From Alphaproteobacteria bacterium RIFCSPHIGHO2_12_FULL_63_12 (GTDB lineage Bacteria > Pseudomonadota > Alphaproteobacteria > Caulobacterales > Parvularculaceae), in the NCBI GenBank assembly GCA_001767925.1, contig MEMM01000164.1, positions 8,031-47,913 on the forward strand: DNA of 39,883 nucleotides, written 5' to 3'. Below, piece after piece: positions 1 to 7,722 of this stretch; the first letter of the stretch is position 1, and the number at the start of each line of letters is the position of its first letter. A program made the translations under genes and the position numbers. Below the pieces are notes generated by a model. That model saw only the letters and a list, made by a program, of their open reading frames with translations, was not told the origin of the DNA and did no database searches.

Positions 1-314
1 AAGGCGTAAGGCTTTACCAGATAGTCGTCGCCGCCCGCCTTGAATCCCTTGACGCGGTCGTCGACCTCGCCGAGCGCCGAGAGGAACAGCGCCGGCGTCT
101 CATCGCCGCCGGCGCGTCGCTTTGACAGCAAGGTCACACCGTCAAGTTTCGGCAGCATGCGGTCGATGACATAGGCGTCATAATCGCCGGCGCCCGCCAT
201 GTTGAGGCCGACCTCGCCGTCCATCGCATGATCGACGACATGCCCCGCTTCGCGCAGGCCCTTCGAGACATGCGCGGCGGCTTCATTATCGTCTTCAACA
301 ACGAGGATTCTCAT
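1..314 (-). CDS. Response regulator, receiver domain (partial, runs off left edge)
   Basis: The first 104 codons are present, and the C-terminal output domain lies outside the window. The ORF track misses it because it has no stop here. The translation begins MRILVVEDDNEAA and shows the receiver residues expected for phosphorelay: acidic pair D8/D9, phospho-acceptor D51 (in VIDRMLP), S79 and K101 (in LVKPY). The 'FKAGGDDYLVKPY' block is typical of OmpR/PhoB-type regulators, so a winged-helix output domain is likely but not seen. It lies about 60 bases downstream of the DegP-type protease on the same strand, the arrangement common in degP-regulator-kinase envelope-stress loci of alphaproteobacteria. 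A strong hairpin between the two genes may reduce read-through. The family call is firm; the signal sensed cannot be read from this. Confidence 0.9.
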   Translation of the reverse strand, partial: MRILVVEDDNEAAAHVSKGLREAGHVVDHAMDGEVGLNMAGAGDYDAYVIDRMLPKLDGVTLLSKRRAGGDETPALFLSALGEVDDRVKGFKAGGDDYLVKPYA

Positions 315-334
315 CGTCTGCCTTCCTGTTGGAC

Positions 335-355
335 GGGCCGGCTGGCAGCCGGCCC
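335..355 (-). terminator. Perfect 9-bp GC hairpin between degP and the regulator
   Basis: GGGCCGGCT and AGCCGGCCC form a perfect nine-base-pair stem around a three-base loop. It sits in the 60-base gap between the stop of the protease gene and the start of the response regulator on the minus strand. There is no clear T-run, so it may be a partial terminator, an attenuator or an mRNA-stabilising stem that sets the protease-to-regulator ratio. Confidence 0.5.
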
Positions 356-374
356 CATCATTGAGTTTCCAGCG

Positions 375-1892
375 TCAGCCGGCTTTTTTTCCGATCGTCA
401 GGGCGCTGAACTGTTTGATCTCGCCAAGCTGCAGGCGAAGCAGCACCGCTTCCTTGCCGGCTTTTTTCGCGTCGTCGATTTTCGCCTTTAGCGCGGCGCT
501 CGTCGTCACCGGCGCGCCGTCGACCTGAAGGATCACGACGCCGGTGTTGAGGCCTGCTTTTTCCGCCGGGCTTCCCGGTTTGACCGCGGTCACCAGAACG
601 CCGGCGACGCCGTCGGGAATGCGAAACTGCTGGCGCATATCTTCGGTAATGTCGGCGGTGCGAAGACCGACATCCTTCGACAGGCTGTCTTCGGACGCAG
701 ACGGCGCCGCGCCGTTCGACGCGACAACTTCCTTGTCACGCTGGCCGAGGGTCACCACCAGATCCTTTTGCACGCCATTGCGCAGCACCGTGACTTTCGC
801 CCTGTCGCCCGGCGGCAGCGCGGAGACGCCGCGGGTCAAATCGCGTGGCGACGCTATTTCCCGGCCGTTCAGCTTCAGCACAAGATCGCCGCTCTTGAAG
901 CCAGCCTTGAAGGCCGGCGTTCCTTCGAGAACTTCAGAGACGAGTGCGCCTTGCGTTCCTTGGCGGCCGAGCGCGGCGGCGATGTCGGTCGTCACCGGCT
1001 GGATCGAAACGCCGAGCCAGCCGCGCGTCACCGAACCGGCGGAAATCAGCTGGGCGACAGTTTCCTTGGCGACTTTCGCCGGGATGGCGAAGCCGATGCC
1101 GACGCTGCCGCCGTTCGGCGAGTAGATGGCCGTGTTGACGCCGACGACGCGGCCCTTGAGATCGAAAGTTGGACCGCCCGAATTGCCGCGATTGATCGGC
1201 GCGTCGATCTGGACGAAGTCTAGGAACTGGCCTTCGCGGTTCTGGCCGCCGATCGCGGAGACGATACCGCTGGTGACCGAGCCGCCAAGACCGAACGGAT
1301 TACCGACTGCGATCACCCAGTCGCCGACGCGAAGATTCACGTCGTCCGCGAACTGAACATAGGCCTGGCCCTTCGGCGGATCGACCTTGAGCACGGCGAG
1401 ATCGGTCAAGGGATCGGTTCCGACGAGCTTGGCGGGGATTTCGCTGCCGTCGGACAACCGCACCTTGATCTCATCGGCGTCTTCGACGACGTGATTATTG
1501 GTGACGATGTGGCCTTTCGCGTCGATGAAAAAGCCCGAGCCTTCCGCTTCAAGATGCTGCGGCCCGCCGCCGTTAAAGCCCTCGCCGCCATCGGAGTCGC
1601 CGCCATCCGGCGTGCCGAAGCGAAACTGGAAAAAATCCTGCAGCTCCTGCGGGACTTGCGGCTGGTCGACTTCTTGTTCAACGAGCACGCTGACGACGCT
1701 CGGCGCGACGCGCTCGACAAGGTCGGCGAAGGACAGCGATCCGTCAACCGCAGCTGGCGGCGGCGCGACGAGACGGGGCGCTTGCGCGCTCGCGCCCGGA
1801 AGGAGCAGCACGCAGGCGCCGCCAAGGGCGATCGCGCCGGCGGCGCCGGTCAGCAAGCCATTGCGAAAATTTCTGGTCTTCAACACACTCAT
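375..1892 (-). CDS. DegP/HtrA-family periplasmic serine protease (Do)
   Basis: A 505-residue HtrA-family protease/chaperone that degrades or holds misfolded envelope proteins in the periplasm. The N-terminus (about residues 10-37, ending in GASAQA) is a signal peptide. The trypsin-like domain carries the triad H134 (TNNHVV), D164 (TDLAVL) and S238 (RGNSGGP). Two PDZ domains follow, roughly residues 275-370 and 400-490. Before the catalytic His there is a Gly/Asp-rich flexible segment corresponding to the LA loop. The length matches full-length Do proteases with two PDZ domains. The start at ATG 1892 places the signal peptide properly. It is followed by a response regulator, which suggests a stress-responsive unit. 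Family assignment is secure; whether it is the main DegP or a DegQ-like paralogue cannot be told here. Confidence 0.95.
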   Translation of the reverse strand: MSVLKTRNFRNGLLTGAAGAIALGGACVLLLPGASAQAPRLVAPPPAAVDGSLSFADLVERVAPSVVSVLVEQEVDQPQVPQELQDFFQFRFGTPDGGDSDGGEGFNGGGPQHLEAEGSGFFIDAKGHIVTNNHVVEDADEIKVRLSDGSEIPAKLVGTDPLTDLAVLKVDPPKGQAYVQFADDVNLRVGDWVIAVGNPFGLGGSVTSGIVSAIGGQNREGQFLDFVQIDAPINRGNSGGPTFDLKGRVVGVNTAIYSPNGGSVGIGFAIPAKVAKETVAQLISAGSVTRGWLGVSIQPVTTDIAAALGRQGTQGALVSEVLEGTPAFKAGFKSGDLVLKLNGREIASPRDLTRGVSALPPGDRAKVTVLRNGVQKDLVVTLGQRDKEVVASNGAAPSASEDSLSKDVGLRTADITEDMRQQFRIPDGVAGVLVTAVKPGSPAEKAGLNTGVVILQVDGAPVTTSAALKAKIDDAKKAGKEAVLLRLQLGEIKQFSALTIGKKAG

Positions 1893-2043
1893 ATTTGTTC
1901 CCTACGCTGGCTAAGATGCGCCGCCCGTCCTGGTGATGATCACATGCGCCCTGTCGGTTGCAAAGATAAATGCCGGGATGACGGCGGAAACCCGGCGGGG
2001 CGAATTAAAATTTGTCAAGAATTTAGGGCCCTTACGCGCCGTT

Positions 2044-3249
2044 TCAATCCTCCTGCGACAAAAGGCGGGAGCGAATTTCGACGCCCTGCGTCACGATCCG
2101 TTGAACCGGGCACCGGTCGGCGATCTCGGCGATGCGGCGGCGCTGCTCGTCATTGAGAGGACCGATCAGCCGCGTCGTCTTGTCGAGAATATGCGCGGCG
2201 TGCGCATCATCGGGGGCGGCGCGCCTGATCTCGATCGACGCGCCTTCGAGCGGCCAGCCCTTGCGTTCGGCGTACATCCGCATGGTGATGACCCCGCAGG
2301 CGGCGAGCGCGGCTTCGAGCGTGCGCGTCGGATTGGGGCCGAGCCCCGCGCCGCCGTCCACGGGATCGGCGTCGATGATGAAAGGATGGCCGTCGATCGA
2401 CAGCGCCGCGGCGAAACGCTCGCCCGGCATCGTCTCGGCGCGGGCCCCGCCGATAAAACCTGCCGCCGGCGCGGTCTTATCCGCTGGCGCTGCGACATAG
2501 CGCGAGGCCCAGGCGGCGATGATCATTGCCGCGTAGCGCGCGTCCGCCGGATTGGAGAGAAGGTGATCGGCGTCATCGAGGCTGACGAAACTTTTCGGAT
2601 GCCTCGCCGCCATGAACAGCCGGCTCGCATTATCGACGCCGACGGTCTGGTCGAGCGGCGCATGCAGGATGAGCAGCGGCCGCGCCAGGCTCGCGGCGGC
2701 GCCTAGCACGTCGGCGCCCTCGACATCGTCGAGGAACTGCTTCCTGATGGTGAACGCGCGCCCGGCGAGCGGCACGCTCGCCGCGCCTTCGCGGATTATT
2801 TCGTCGCGCCTCGCGCCAAACTGATGCGCGACATGTGCGGCCTCGGCCGGCGCGCCGATCACCGCGACGCCTTTTATTTCCGGAATTTTTCCGGCGGCGA
2901 CGATCGCCGCGGCGCCGCCGAGCGAATGGCCGATGAGGATTGCCGGCGCGGAAAACTCGCGGCGCAGATAATCGGCGGCGGAGACGAGATCGTCGACACT
3001 GGAGGAAAAATTCGTGTCGGCGAAATCGCCCTCGGACGCACCGAGCCCAGTGAAATCAAAGCGCAGCACCGCAAAGCCGGCGCCGCGCAGGGAACGGGCG
3101 ATTTCGCGCGCAGCGCGGATATCCTTCGAACAGGAAAAGCAGTGCGCAAACAGCGCATAGGCGCGCGGCTGGCCGCGCGGCAATTCGAGCGCGCCCGCGA
3201 GCGTCGCCCCGGCGCTTTCAAAAAGCGTCTTCCGCGTCTCACCGCCCAT
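2044..3249 (-). CDS. Bifunctional alpha/beta hydrolase-OsmC family protein
   Basis: A 401-residue fusion. Residues 1 to about 255 form an alpha/beta hydrolase: HCFSCSKD near the start, nucleophile elbow GHSLGG with S109, and a late DADHLLS that supplies the His. Residues about 265-401 form an OsmC/Ohr-like domain containing GPNPTRTLEAALAACG, whose Cys is the likely redox-active residue. OsmC-type proteins reduce organic hydroperoxides with cysteine thiols. The role of the fused hydrolase is not established, although the same fusion is widespread in proteobacteria. The start at 3249 (MGGETRK) is preceded by a GGGAGATGAG stretch that can act as a ribosome site. It is cytoplasmic, with no signal peptide. 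Confidence 0.9.
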   Translation of the reverse strand: MGGETRKTLFESAGATLAGALELPRGQPRAYALFAHCFSCSKDIRAAREIARSLRGAGFAVLRFDFTGLGASEGDFADTNFSSSVDDLVSAADYLRREFSAPAILIGHSLGGAAAIVAAGKIPEIKGVAVIGAPAEAAHVAHQFGARRDEIIREGAASVPLAGRAFTIRKQFLDDVEGADVLGAAASLARPLLILHAPLDQTVGVDNASRLFMAARHPKSFVSLDDADHLLSNPADARYAAMIIAAWASRYVAAPADKTAPAAGFIGGARAETMPGERFAAALSIDGHPFIIDADPVDGGAGLGPNPTRTLEAALAACGVITMRMYAERKGWPLEGASIEIRRAAPDDAHAAHILDKTTRLIGPLNDEQRRRIAEIADRCPVQRIVTQGVEIRSRLLSQED

Positions 3250-3329
3250 CGCTGCTCATCTCCCGACTTCTGCGAATTTCGCACAGGCCCGCGCCGGCGC
3301 GAAATCACGCGCGCGCACGAATGCGTCAG

Positions 3330-4808
3330 TCACGCCGACACCGCGGCGACATTGGCGCGTTCTTTGAGGAGGGCGATCTCGTCCTCCGGCAGCAGGCCTT
3401 CCGCCGCGCGCAAGGTCGCCTCCATGCGCCGGCGCGCGGCGAGCCGCTGATCGCCCTCGGCGGCGCGGATTTCAGCGACGAGATCGCCGGCATAGCGGGC
3501 GGTTTCGCGGACCGCATCCGCGAAGTGCGTGCTGGCGGCGCTAGGCCGCGCCATCCTCTCACCGAGGCTCTCCGCTTGTGCGAGAAATCTCGCGGCGGCG
3601 CGCGCGTCTTTTTCAATCGCGCGATCGAGCGGACGGTCGATGTCCGGGCGCAGCGCCATCAGCCGCGTCGAGCCGCCGGCGTGCCGCACCGGATGATGAC
3701 GACGCAGGCGCGCCAGCGCCGTCTCGGCGAACCGCGCGAGCGCGCTGGCCGCAACATCGCGGCAAGCCTCGACGCGGGCGCGGGCGACGCCGTCGTCCCA
3801 CTGCGCCGCTTCCGAGTCGAGACCGTGCGCGAAGTCGGCGAAATGCGACAGGCGCGCCGGCGCATCCTCCGTATCGGGATCGTCATCGGCGTCGCGCTCA
3901 AGCCCGCGCGCGAGACCCTCTAGATCGTCGAACAGGGTTTCGGCGACAGTCGCGGCGTCAGCGCGCGCATGCGGCAAGGTTTCATCTTTGGCGCGCGTCA
4001 GATGATAATAAAGGCGCATCGCGCGCCATGGCGCATCCATGCGCGCGGCGATCGCGGTCAGCACATAACCCGCCGCGGACGGCGCGTCGCCGGCCGCGTC
4101 CGCATAAAGGCGCCGGATGCGGTAGAGATCTTCTTCCGTCAACGTCGACACCGGGCGGGGAAACGCGTCCTGCGCCCGCAGCAGATGATCCGCCGCCGGC
4201 AGCAGCAGCGCAAGTTCGGCAAGATCGTGCAGCGCCCCGGGTCGTGCCTGATCGCCACCCGCCTGATCGGCGCCAAGCCGCGCCGACAGATCGGCGCGGA
4301 ACGCCGCGTCGTCTTCGGCGTGCGCGATCAGGATCGCAAAACCCTCTGCGGCGGCGGCGAACAAATCGCGCCGCAGCGGCGCCAGCTCGGCTTCGCCGCG
4401 CGCGATCGCCTCATCAAGTCTTGTCGCCGCGCGCGCCGCGTCCGCGCAAGCGGCGTCGCCAAGGACGAGCGCCCAGATCGGCCCCAAAGAGGCGCGATCG
4501 ATCCGCGCCCGGCGCTTGCGCCCGCGCCGGTGGGAGACGAAGAAATCCTCGAACGGCCCGAAAAACAGACGCTGCGCCGAAAGCTTTCTCGGCGGAAACG
4601 GCGCTTCCTCCGAGATCAGCCGTGCACGGAGCGACTGGAGCAGCGCCCCCGAAGGCAGCGCCCCGCCGGCGGGCGCGGCTTCGAGCGCCGCGAACAGCCG
4701 CGCCGCCGCCGCCGGCGGCAAGGCGCCGAGAAACGAGGACAAGCGCGCCCATTTGCGGGGCGTGACGCCCGCGGGCGGCGAAAGCGCAGCTTCAGAAAGA
4801 TCGATCAT
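3330..4808 (-). CDS. Unrecognised alanine-rich protein
   Basis: A 492-residue protein with strong coding character and no antisense competitor of known type. I do not recognise the family. It is very rich in Ala, Arg, Leu and Asp and looks almost entirely alpha-helical, with no signal peptide and no transmembrane segment. A region near residues 85-105 (FFGPFEDFFVSHRRGRKRR) is aromatic and basic and could be a conserved core or a nucleic-acid/membrane-contact patch. Several acidic/basic helical stretches follow, with coiled-coil potential near the C-terminus (about 400-480). It lies 80 bases upstream of the hydrolase-OsmC gene on the same strand. The start at ATG 4808 (MIDLSEAAL) has no clear Shine-Dalgarno, so the true start could differ. 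Confidence 0.75.
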   Translation of the reverse strand: MIDLSEAALSPPAGVTPRKWARLSSFLGALPPAAAARLFAALEAAPAGGALPSGALLQSLRARLISEEAPFPPRKLSAQRLFFGPFEDFFVSHRRGRKRRARIDRASLGPIWALVLGDAACADAARAATRLDEAIARGEAELAPLRRDLFAAAAEGFAILIAHAEDDAAFRADLSARLGADQAGGDQARPGALHDLAELALLLPAADHLLRAQDAFPRPVSTLTEEDLYRIRRLYADAAGDAPSAAGYVLTAIAARMDAPWRAMRLYYHLTRAKDETLPHARADAATVAETLFDDLEGLARGLERDADDDPDTEDAPARLSHFADFAHGLDSEAAQWDDGVARARVEACRDVAASALARFAETALARLRRHHPVRHAGGSTRLMALRPDIDRPLDRAIEKDARAAARFLAQAESLGERMARPSAASTHFADAVRETARYAGDLVAEIRAAEGDQRLAARRRMEATLRAAEGLLPEDEIALLKERANVAAVSA

Positions 4809-4953
4809 CGGGAAGGATGTCTAGCGCAAATAGAGGGCCGTGTCTTGCGCGGCGGCTAACGGATTTTGTCCTTCGGCGCCGTCGCTCCCGGGCTATTGTG
4901 AGGCGGCCCGCTCCGCCGCGCGCCTGATGCTCCGTATAGAGATCACCTCGCGC

Positions 4954-5946
4954 TTACCCCGCGCCAGCGAAATGCTTGCGCGGCGCGTGGGCGGCGGCGC
5001 CGCTCCAGCCGCGAACAAATTCTTCAAGTTCGGCGTCGCCGCCCTCGGGCAGGACGATTTTCAACTTCACATATTGATCGCCCGCGGGTTTTCCGTCGCG
5101 CGCGACGCCGCGGCCTTTAAGGCGCAGCACCGCGCCCGAGCTTGAATTCTTCGGCACCGTGATCGAGACCTCGCCGGCGATCGTCGGCGCGGTGATCTTG
5201 CCGCCGAGCACGGCTTCCTTCAGCGTGATCGGCGCGTCGATATGAATATCGTCGCCGTCGCGCTCGAACAAAGGATGCGGCAGCACCCGGATGTCGACAT
5301 AAACGTCGCCCGCCGGCCCGCCGGAAACGCCGGGCTCGCCCTGCCCGCGCAAGCGCAGCGTCTGGCCGTCTTCAAGGCCCGCGGGAATCGCGACGTCGAG
5401 CGATTTGCCGTCCGGCATGACGACGCGTTTCTTGGCGCCTTTGACGGCGTCGAGAAAATCGACCTGCAATTCATATTTGGCGTCGCGCCCGCGCATCGCG
5501 CCGGGGCCGCCGGCGCCGTGACCGGAAGCGCCCGAAGCGCCCGGCCGGCCGCGCCCGAAAAGATCGGCGAAAATGTCGCCGAGATCGTCGAAATCGCCCT
5601 TGTTGGCGAAGCCGCCGGAATAAGCGGAGCCATAGGCGCCGCCGGGGCCTTGGGCGCCCGCGCCTTGCGCGCCGTGTCCTGAAGCGCCGGGGCCCGTCCA
5701 TTGCCGGTAGTGCGGCCGCTCGCGGCCCTGTTCGTCCAGCTCGCCGCGATCGTATTTTTTGCGCCGGTCGGCGTCGCCGACGATGTCGAAGGCGGCAGAG
5801 ACTTCCTTGAATTTCTCCTCGGCCTTCTTGTCGTCCTTGTTGCGGTCCGGGTGATATTTTTTGGCGAGCGTCCGGAACGCAGCGCGAATTTCCGCATCGG
5901 TCGCCGACGGGGCGACTCCAAGCACGCTATAAGGGTTTCTCGTCAA
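4954..5946 (-). CDS. DnaJ-type Hsp40 co-chaperone (CbpA-like, no zinc finger)
   Basis: A 330-residue type II Hsp40. The J domain occupies residues about 5-70 with the HPD motif (KKYHPDRN), which stimulates the ATPase of DnaK. A Gly-rich linker (about 85-150: GASGHGAQGAGAQGPGG) and a DDLGDIFADLFG segment follow. The C-terminal substrate-binding beta domains (about 155-315) contain the duplicated signature seen in CbpA/DnaJ. There are no CxxCxGxG zinc-finger repeats, so it is not canonical DnaJ. The start is a TTG at 5946, with AAGGAG about 11 bases upstream; no in-frame ATG lies near. It is cytoplasmic. CbpA or DnaJ2 are possible names. Confidence 0.9.
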   Translation of the reverse strand: MTRNPYSVLGVAPSATDAEIRAAFRTLAKKYHPDRNKDDKKAEEKFKEVSAAFDIVGDADRRKKYDRGELDEQGRERPHYRQWTGPGASGHGAQGAGAQGPGGAYGSAYSGGFANKGDFDDLGDIFADLFGRGRPGASGASGHGAGGPGAMRGRDAKYELQVDFLDAVKGAKKRVVMPDGKSLDVAIPAGLEDGQTLRLRGQGEPGVSGGPAGDVYVDIRVLPHPLFERDGDDIHIDAPITLKEAVLGGKITAPTIAGEVSITVPKNSSSGAVLRLKGRGVARDGKPAGDQYVKLKIVLPEGGDAELEEFVRGWSGAAAHAPRKHFAGAG

Positions 5947-6210
5947 ATTAAGACAAGCTCCTTTCGGCCACGAAACATTAAAGCCGGGGGTCTCTCCCCG
6001 CCTTTAGATAAGCGATCCTGCCACGAAATGAAGAGAGCGCGGTTAATTTCGGCGGCGGGCGGGGGCTGAACCGGCCGCCGGGGCGGCGTGACAGGGGCCG
6101 GAAATCTCCCGGCGTACGGGCGCGAAGATGACTGCGTCGCCTTCGATGCTTGCCATGTCTTTATTTGCCTGTAATCTCGCTTTTCAAGTAAAATTGGCGG
6201 GGTAACATAA
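5947..6210. other. Divergent intergenic region between dnaJ-like and lipoprotein genes
   Basis: This 264-base gap separates two divergent starts and must hold both promoters. On the plus side TTGCCT (6165-6170) and TAAAAT (6189-6194), 18 bases apart, make a plausible sigma-70-like pair, although the leader would be short. On the minus side a GGGG/CCCC hairpin lies near 5975-5995. The GC-rich centre shows no gene. Confidence 0.4.
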
Positions 6211-6969
6211 ATGAAAAAACTACTGTTATTGTGGGGGATTCTTGCGTCGTGTTCCTGCGCGACGGTGGTGCGGGGGACGAAAGACAACGCCGCATTCGAA
6301 AGCCGGCCTTCGGGCGCGACGGTGACGGCGGAATCGATCAGCGAAGACAAGCTTGGTCCTTTTACCTGTGTCGCGCCGTGCGAGCTTGAACTGAAGCGCA
6401 AGCGCACCTGGGCCGTCGAATTCACGCTCGAAGGATACAAGCCGGCGTCCGGCCTTCTCAAACCCAAGCTGACCGGCGGCGGGCTCGCTTCAGGCGCAGG
6501 AAACGCGCTGCTCGGCGGCATCGTCGGCGTCGGCATCGACGCCGGCACCGGCGCCAATCTCGATCTGCGGCCGAACCCGATGATCGCCGAACTTGAGCCG
6601 CTCGATTCCGCGCTCGCCTCGCGCGTGCTTGACGCCGATCCGGTCGTCGAAGCGGCGGCCGCTGGGGACGAGGCGACGCCCGCCGAAGCGCCAGAGGCCC
6701 TCGCGCCTGACGCAGCGCCCGACACCGCGCCCGACGCAGCAGTAGATGACGCCGCCGACGCGGCAGCCGACGACGCCGCGGACGCGGCGGCCAGTGTCGC
6801 ACCCGATGTCGATGAAACCGCCAGCGTGGCGACTTCCACGACGCCGGAGCAGCCGGCGGCGCAACCCGTTCGCCTGTACAAACCCGGAGAGCGGGCGCCC
6901 AATGACGAAGAGTCCGACGATCTCAACCGCCGGCAGCTCGACAAGATCGAGAACCTGCCGCAGCCCTGA
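6211..6969 (+). CDS. Putative lipoprotein with PEGA-like domain and Ala/Asp-rich tail
   Basis: A 252-residue protein. The N-terminus MKKLLLLWGILASC is a lipoprotein signal with lipobox L-A-S-C, so Cys14 should be lipidated. Residues about 25-75 (FESRPSGATVTAE... FTLEGYKP) resemble PEGA-type surface domains, and a Cys pair (TCVAPC) may form a disulfide. A Gly-rich hydrophobic stretch (LASGAGNALLGGIVGVGID) follows. Residues about 140-215 are low complexity, made of Ala/Asp/Pro repeats, and the end is charged. GGCGGGG just upstream of ATG 6211 fits a ribosome site. Function is unknown; envelope location is the only safe inference. Confidence 0.75.
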   Translation: MKKLLLLWGILASCSCATVVRGTKDNAAFESRPSGATVTAESISEDKLGPFTCVAPCELELKRKRTWAVEFTLEGYKPASGLLKPKLTGGGLASGAGNALLGGIVGVGIDAGTGANLDLRPNPMIAELEPLDSALASRVLDADPVVEAAAAGDEATPAEAPEALAPDAAPDTAPDAAVDDAADAAADDAADAAASVAPDVDETASVATSTTPEQPAAQPVRLYKPGERAPNDEESDDLNRRQLDKIENLPQP

Positions 6970-7089
6970 CGATCGCCGGTAAGCGATGATCGCACTGTAA
7001 GGCGCGCGCCGTCCCCCACAAGGGCGGCGCGCGCCCGCAGCGGAAAGCTGGGAGCGTCGCTAATTTTGAGAGGCGTCGGAAGCATCAGA

Positions 7090-7434
7090 ATGGAAGAATT
7101 GACGTCGTCGCCGCCGCCGGAGAAGCGCGAAGAAAAGATCGACGTCGCGACTTTGGCGTCGATCGCCATAGGGGCGATCATCTTCGTCAAATTCGCCGTC
7201 TCCGACCCCGTCTTCGATAATTTGCTGTTGGACATTCCTTTGTACCTAAGCGTTGGTCTGGCGGACGTCGTTCTTTTCTGGGCGACGTTCTGGCTGACCG
7301 GCGTCGCGGTCGGCCGGGAAAAAGTGATGCGCGATGGCCGCGTCTCGAACACCGGCTGGGCCATCGCGGCGTTTTCTTTTGTTGTCGCCGTCAGCGCCCT
7401 CGCGGCCGCATTGATATTCCTCTGGCGAGCTTGA
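7090..7434 (+). CDS. Small three-helix membrane protein
   Basis: A 114-residue protein with an acidic/proline-rich cytoplasmic start (MEELTSSPPPEKREEK) and three hydrophobic segments of about 20 residues (VATLASIAIGAIIFVKFAV; LLLDIPLYLSVGLADVVLFW; WAIAAFSFVVAVSALAAALI). I chose the ATG at 7090 over the upstream TTG at 7066 because CGGAAG lies about eight bases before it. No family is recognised. It stands alone, downstream of and co-directional with the lipoprotein gene. Confidence 0.6.
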   Translation: MEELTSSPPPEKREEKIDVATLASIAIGAIIFVKFAVSDPVFDNLLLDIPLYLSVGLADVVLFWATFWLTGVAVGREKVMRDGRVSNTGWAIAAFSFVVAVSALAAALIFLWRA

Positions 7435-7438
7435 AAAT

Positions 7439-7651
7439 TTACGAATCAGGATTGCAGCCGGTCGCCTGCGCCGCACCCAAACCGTTCGTAGGCGTCGACG
7501 GCGTCGAACAGTTTAGGTCGGTGATTTCGAGAACGAGATCCGTACAGGATTCGCCTCGTTTTCGCTCCACGGCGCTGCACGATTTCCGATAGGCTGCGGT
7601 CGCGCGTCTGATTGCGCCTTGCATCGATTTATCATTAAATTCATTCGTCAT
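7439..7651 (-). CDS. Small hypothetical protein
   Basis: A short ORF (70 residues from ATG 7651, or 77 from ATG 7672) directly downstream of the GTA g15-like gene and convergent with the small membrane protein. It has four cysteines (KSC, ESC, NC, GC) in a short, otherwise unremarkable sequence. AGAAGG lies very close to the ATG at 7651, while the upstream ATG at 7672 has no better site. It has no recognised family and could be non-coding; even Cys spacing and non-overlap with other genes are the only support. Confidence 0.35.
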   Translation of the reverse strand: MTNEFNDKSMQGAIRRATAAYRKSCSAVERKRGESCTDLVLEITDLNCSTPSTPTNGLGAAQATGCNPDS

Positions 7652-7722
7652 GCCTTCTACACTCCGTCGCATCGCCCGCGGCGATTGTTGAACCTGTCAG
7701 CCAATAGAAACCTCCCCGCCCG

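Noticed and set aside
5943-7364. Minus-strand ORF of 473 codons
   Set aside because: It covers the lipoprotein gene and the divergent intergenic region in antisense; Ser/Ala-rich low complexity mirrors the Ala/Asp repeats of the real gene.
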